Positions 60,629 to 64,000 of a stretch of DNA of 64,000 bases are shown here, one piece after another. The notes beneath the pieces were generated by a model, which saw nothing but the letters and a program-made list of their open reading frames with translations, was not told the DNA's origin and ran no database searches. The stretch is from JAVBRA01 sp031548435. GTDB lineage: Bacteria; Bacteroidota; Bacteroidia; Bacteroidales; Rikenellaceae. The stretch is taken from assembly GCA_031548435.1 (NCBI GenBank), contig JAVBRA010000008.1, positions 26,013 through 90,012 on the forward strand, given 5' to 3'. The position numbers were made by a program, and so were the translations under genes. Positions within the stretch are counted from its first letter, which is position 1. Each line of letters starts with the position of its first letter.

Positions 60629-62427
60629 TCGAGAAGATGATAAAATACACGTTCCTGCTCTACCACAAGGAGTACGGCGCGTTTCTGGACAACCTGAGCG
60701 AACTGGGGCTGGTGGATGTGTCGGTGTCGGTGTCCGAGCCGACCGAAATCGAGCGCAACCTGCTGACGGCCATCAACAACTACCGTCTGACGGGCATCGC
60801 CCTGAAACCCTACCATCAGGCCGAAAGCGACCTGATATCGTACGACACGGCGGCCGAGGTGATGGAAAATTTCACCAACGCCCAGATACTCAAAGAACAA
60901 CTCAAGGCACAAACCGCCAAGGTCGAAAAAGAGATCGAGGAGGTGAAGCCGTGGGGGCAGTTCTCGGCCGACACCCTCGACGCCCTTTCGCGCTCGGGCC
61001 TCACCATTCGCTATTTCATTGCGAGTGAGAAGGATTTCTCGAAGCACATCGACCAGTGGGGCGGACAGTATACCATCGAGCAGGTGGCCGAATTCCAGGG
61101 CAACGCCTATTTCGTAGTCGTCGAACAACCGGGCGACGCTCCGGCCGCGATCGATGCGCAGGAATTGAAACCGCTTGCATCGGACTATGCAAAGAAAGAG
61201 CGCGAACTGGCAATGCTGCATTCGGACATGGCGGCCGTCGAGAAAGACCTCGAACGCTGCGGGGCCGGATATCCTCTGATTATCAGGGAACAGGAAGAGT
61301 TAAAAAAAGCGCTCTACTACGAACAGGTCTCTTCCGGCGGCACGCGCCAGGCCGAGGGGTCACTGGTGGTGCTCGAAGGATGGGCCCCGGAGAAAGAGTC
61401 GCCCCGCGTGGACAGTTTCGTCGAACAGTCGCCCGAGATCGTTTGCATCAAGGAACAACCGACCCCGCAGGACGCTCCGCCCGTAAAGCTGCGCAACAAC
61501 CGCTTCGCCAGGCTCTATGAGCCCCTGGGCAAACTTTACGACACGCCCGGCTACAGCGAACTGGACCTGACCCCGTTTTTCGCCCCGTTCTACATGCTCT
61601 TTTTCGGGTTTTGTTTCGGGGACGCGGGATACGGGCTGCTGCTGTTTCTGGCGGCGGTGTTCGTCAAGCCGAAACTTCCGGCGGCGCTCAAGCCGTACGC
61701 CACACTGATGATGTATCTCTGCGGGGCCACGGTGGTCATGGGTCTTCTAACCGGAACGGTATTCGGCATCTCGCTGGCGAACGTGCCGGCGCTGGTGGCG
61801 GTCAAAGACCGGTTCCTCACCTCGGACGACCTGTTTACGCTGGCGTTGTCGCTGGGAGGAATCCAGATCGTGTTCGGGATGTGCGTCAAGGCTGCCAACC
61901 GGATCGTCCAGTTCGGGTTCATGCACAGCCTGTCAACATTCGGATGGATCGCATTGGCAGTTGCCACGGCCCTGGCCATGGGCTACCCCGACTTGGGGCT
62001 TGAGAACTTCACGATGAGTTCGCCCGCTTACCTGATTGTCATCGCCATCGCCGGATTCGCGATCCTGTTCCTCAACTCGCCGGGCAAGAATCCCGTGGTC
62101 AATTTCGGCGTGGGGCTTTGGGAGAGCTACGGCATGATCACCGGGTTTATCGGCGACCTGCTGTCGTATATCCGCCTGTTCGCCCTCGGGCTTTCGGGGG
62201 GCATTCTGGCCGGGGTGTTCAACGACCTGGCCTTCGGATTGAGCCCCGACATTCCGGTGGTGAAATACATTGTGGCGGCGATCATCCTGCTTATCGGCCA
62301 CAGCATCAACCTGTTCATGTCGGCCCTGAGCGCATTTGTGCACCCGTTGCGCCTGACGTTCGTGGAATTTTATAAAAACGCCGGGTTCGAAGGCGGTGGC
62401 AGGGAATTCCGGCCTTTTAAAAAGTAA
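60625..62427 (+). CDS. ntpI: V-type ATPase subunit I (membrane stator a-like)
   Basis: This 600-residue protein has an N-terminal cytoplasmic half (about 1-300) with coiled coils and a C-terminal membrane half with seven or eight helices. The segment YSELDLTPFFAPFYMLFFGFCFGDAGYGLLL opens the membrane part, and LLSYIRLFALGLSGGILAGVFNDL contains the conserved Arg of the ion half-channel region. It forms the stator next to the K-subunit ring. It overlaps subunit D by 4 nt. Confidence 0.95.
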   Translation: MIEKMIKYTFLLYHKEYGAFLDNLSELGLVDVSVSVSEPTEIERNLLTAINNYRLTGIALKPYHQAESDLISYDTAAEVMENFTNAQILKEQLKAQTAKVEKEIEEVKPWGQFSADTLDALSRSGLTIRYFIASEKDFSKHIDQWGGQYTIEQVAEFQGNAYFVVVEQPGDAPAAIDAQELKPLASDYAKKERELAMLHSDMAAVEKDLERCGAGYPLIIREQEELKKALYYEQVSSGGTRQAEGSLVVLEGWAPEKESPRVDSFVEQSPEIVCIKEQPTPQDAPPVKLRNNRFARLYEPLGKLYDTPGYSELDLTPFFAPFYMLFFGFCFGDAGYGLLLFLAAVFVKPKLPAALKPYATLMMYLCGATVVMGLLTGTVFGISLANVPALVAVKDRFLTSDDLFTLALSLGGIQIVFGMCVKAANRIVQFGFMHSLSTFGWIALAVATALAMGYPDLGLENFTMSSPAYLIVIAIAGFAILFLNSPGKNPVVNFGVGLWESYGMITGFIGDLLSYIRLFALGLSGGILAGVFNDLAFGLSPDIPVVKYIVAAIILLIGHSINLFMSALSAFVHPLRLTFVEFYKNAGFEGGGREFRPFKK

Positions 62428-62468
62428 ATAGCTAATAATCAAATAAAAATCATTAAAAAATTAGAACT

Positions 62469-62915
62469 ATGGAACCTATTTTAATCGCTTATCTGGGTAT
62501 TGCCGTCATGTTGGTGTTGTCGTTGCTGGCCAGTACGTACGGGGTGACCATCAGCGGAAACGCCGTTGTGGGAGCATTGAAAAAGAACCCGACGGCATTC
62601 GGTAACTTCCTCGCACTGTGCGCCTTGCCCGGGACACAGGGGCTTTACGGCTTTATCGGCTACTTTCTGTTGAAAGACTTTCTGGTCGACACCATCACTC
62701 CGTTGCAGGCTTACGCCATCCTGGCTTCGGGCTTGGTGTTGGGATTCGTGAACCTGTTCAACTCGATCCGTCAGGGCCAGGTGTGCGCCAACGGCATCGC
62801 CGCCATCGGTAACGGCTACAACGTATTCGGCAACACGCTGATCCTGGCCGCTTTCCCCGAGCTCTACTCGATTCTGGCGGTGGCCACCGTGTTCCTGATC
62901 TCAACAGCTATCTAA
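62469..62915 (+). CDS. ntpK: V-type ATPase subunit K (proteolipid)
   Basis: This 148-residue four-helix rotor-ring subunit arose by duplication of a hairpin. Leu53, Thr56 and Gln57 (LPGTQG), Gln102 (RQGQV) and Glu131 (FPELY) correspond, all with a constant offset of 8, to the five Na+ ligands Leu61, Thr64, Gln65, Gln110 and Glu139 of Enterococcus hirae NtpK. The ring is therefore predicted to bind Na+ rather than H+. It closes the operon and is followed by a terminator. Confidence 0.96.
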   Translation: MEPILIAYLGIAVMLVLSLLASTYGVTISGNAVVGALKKNPTAFGNFLALCALPGTQGLYGFIGYFLLKDFLVDTITPLQAYAILASGLVLGFVNLFNSIRQGQVCANGIAAIGNGYNVFGNTLILAAFPELYSILAVATVFLISTAI

Positions 62916-62936
62916 GCTCCAGGCGTAAGGATAAAG

Positions 62937-62961
62937 AAGCGCCTTTCACAGGCGCTTTTTT
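62937..62961 (+). terminator. Rho-independent terminator of the V-ATPase operon
   Basis: Stem 62937-62944 with 62950-62957 (aagcgcct / aggcgctt), 5-nt loop, T-run. Confidence 0.85.
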
Positions 62962-63005
62962 ATTTGCCGCCAAGAATGGAGCGGAAAGATTCCGAAATAT
63001 TTTTA

Positions 63006-63013
63006 TACATTTG
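63006..63013 (+). promoter_or_regulatory. -7 box TACATTTG for the M48 lipoprotein
   Basis: Exact TAnnTTTG, 25 nt before the ATG at 63039; it excludes an upstream in-frame start at 62964. Confidence 0.55.
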
Positions 63014-63038
63014 CTGCCATAATATTAATCTGATTTTT

Positions 63039-63806
63039 ATGAAACGGATACTATTCCCTGTTTTGATTGCTTTGCTGGCCACCTCGTGCGGCACCATGAA
63101 CTCCGACCGGCTGATGAACGCCGGGGCCACGGCCCTGCAGGCCGTCACGCTGACCGATGACCAGATCATCGCATACTCGCAGGAGTATATGGCTGTCTCG
63201 GACCAGAACAACACCATCGCCACCGGCAACGATCCCTATGCGGTACGCCTGGCACGCCTCACGGCGCCGTTCAGCAACAGCGGGCTCAACTTCAAGGTGT
63301 ATAAAACGAAGGATGTCAACGCCTTTGCCTGCGCAGACGGCAGCATTCGCGTTTACTCGGGCCTGATGGACATCATGAGCGACGAGGAGCTGCTTGGCAT
63401 AATCGGGCACGAAATCGGGCACTATAAGAACAAAGACACGAAAGACGCGTTCAAGAATGCGCTCCTGGTAGCCGCCGCACGCGAGGGACTGGCCTCGACC
63501 GGCAACGGGGTGGCAGTCATCACCGACTCGGCCGCCGGCGACATCGGCGAATCGCTCCTGAGCGCCCAATATTCGCAGAAACAGGAGTATGCCGCCGACA
63601 GCTACGGCTACAAATTCCTCAAGGACAACGGAGTGAACCCGTGGGCCATGGCCCTTGCGCTCGAAAAGCTGGAGCAGATGGAGCAAAGCGCCGGAACGGC
63701 GAACAGCACGATGGTCAGCCAACTGTTCTCGACCCACCCCGATATCTCGGCCCGCAAGAAGAAACTGGCCGACCGGGCCACCAATGAGGGTATCGCCAAA
63801 CCGTAA
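63039..63806 (+). CDS. M48 family metalloprotease lipoprotein
   Basis: This 255-residue lipoprotein (MKRILFPVLIALLATSC, Cys17) has the M48 zinc motif HEIGH at 124-128 and the third-ligand region QKQEYAADSYGYKFL near residue 186. It is a short LoiP/YggG-like form with a single catalytic domain. FACADGSIRVYSGLMDIMSDEEL matches the family block before the zinc motif. A periplasmic, membrane-anchored protein-quality role is expected from the family. Confidence 0.93.
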   Translation: MKRILFPVLIALLATSCGTMNSDRLMNAGATALQAVTLTDDQIIAYSQEYMAVSDQNNTIATGNDPYAVRLARLTAPFSNSGLNFKVYKTKDVNAFACADGSIRVYSGLMDIMSDEELLGIIGHEIGHYKNKDTKDAFKNALLVAAAREGLASTGNGVAVITDSAAGDIGESLLSAQYSQKQEYAADSYGYKFLKDNGVNPWAMALALEKLEQMEQSAGTANSTMVSQLFSTHPDISARKKKLADRATNEGIAKP

Positions 63807-63814
63807 CGCCCACA

Positions 63815-64000
63815 GAGGATTATCGAACTGCCGGTAAAGATGAGGCGGCGGGGGCATGGCACCCCGAACAGTGGCAATGCCACCAGCACGAGACTTATTG
63901 GAAAACCATAGATTCGAAAAATTATTTCTGGGGAACCTTCGTCTGGAGCATGTTCGATTACGGCTCGGCCTCCCGCATCGACGGCCAAAGGCCGGGGATC
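63815..64000 (+). pseudogene. Start-less C-terminal fragment of a GH2 (beta-galactosidase-like) gene, running off the edge
   Basis: Right after the M48 stop the plus strand reads, in another frame, AWHPEQWQCHQHETYWKTIDSKNYFWGTFVWSMFDYGSASRIDGQRPGI up to the last base. This is the region after the nucleophile in GH2 beta-galactosidase-like enzymes ('HE..W..I....Y.WG.FVWNMFDF.S..R.EGD.PGI'). No start codon or upstream GH2 catalytic sequence exists, since the M48 gene ends 9 nt before. I read it as a 5'-deleted remnant; the remaining 3' part lies outside the window. Confidence 0.75.

Noticed and set aside
1..64000. CRISPR arrays, rRNA operons and complete insertion sequences
   Set aside because: No regularly spaced repeats, rRNA-like sequence or transposase reading frames were seen.

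Overview
The window looks like chromosomal DNA of a GC-rich Bacteroidales. An Alistipes/Rikenellaceae-like genome is my best guess, by inference only. Supporting signs: many genes are preceded by the Bacteroidetes -7 box TAnnTTTG, several with TTTG 18-20 nt upstream. There is an S9 dipeptidyl-peptidase, a PorT-type barrel, a TonB-dependent receptor with a C-terminal OMP barrel, DUF486, WbqC and DUF2764 proteins, and menaquinone made by the futalosine route (mqnC, mqnA). Most of the window is ordinary core genome. No rRNA, CRISPR array or intact transposase was seen.

Layout. 1-1024: left-edge locus with a small NVEALA-type exported peptide and a truncated 6-bladed beta-propeller lipoprotein. 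1205-12360: uvrB, a large MG2/TonB-plug-like exported protein, an unknown membrane-anchored protein, a remnant of a FISUMP-domain protein, a TGS-like/uridine-kinase-like nucleoside kinase, wbqC-like, pdxA and mqnC. 12350-15279 (minus, more AT-rich): a Cys-rich NVEALA peptide, two propeller lipoproteins (one frameshifted) and a thioredoxin-like lipoprotein with CxxC. 15347-23556: metal ABC permease, LptF/G permease, ribBA, fmt, leuS and a TonB-C protein. 23656-25677: BlaI-type repressor with a palindromic operator in its own promoter and an M56 (BlaR1-like) protease fused to a TonB-C domain. 25737-32831 (minus): floA, nfeD, SPOR-like coiled-coil protein, trkH, an orphan HAMP sensor, and a polysaccharide flippase-like protein. 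32962-45341: S9 peptidase, lysS, tpiA, proC, corA, mqnA, PorT-like, glucosaminidase/LysM and DUF486. 45444-49395: an AT-rich island between a degenerate copy of the tRNA-Gln 3' half and tRNA-Gln itself. It holds two out-of-frame gene fragments (DUF6371 mobilome protein; glycosyltransferase C-terminus) and an intact TonB-dependent receptor. 49624-55179: DUF5009-like acyltransferase, a DUF5018-like lipoprotein and a CotH-kinase lipoprotein, then gcvT. 55337-62961: a seven-gene V-type ATPase operon whose K subunit keeps all five Na+ ligands known from Enterococcus hirae NtpK. 63006-64000: an M48 lipoprotein protease and a start-less C-terminal fragment of a GH2 glycosidase running off the edge.

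The most promising candidate for an undescribed system is the NVEALA / beta-propeller / thioredoxin cluster at 12350-15279 and its partial relative at 1-1024. In both loci a short exported peptide gene is followed by a strong hairpin and then a surface-type propeller lipoprotein. The larger locus adds a Cys-rich peptide core and a periplasmic CxxC protein, which suggests secreted, disulfide-containing peptides.
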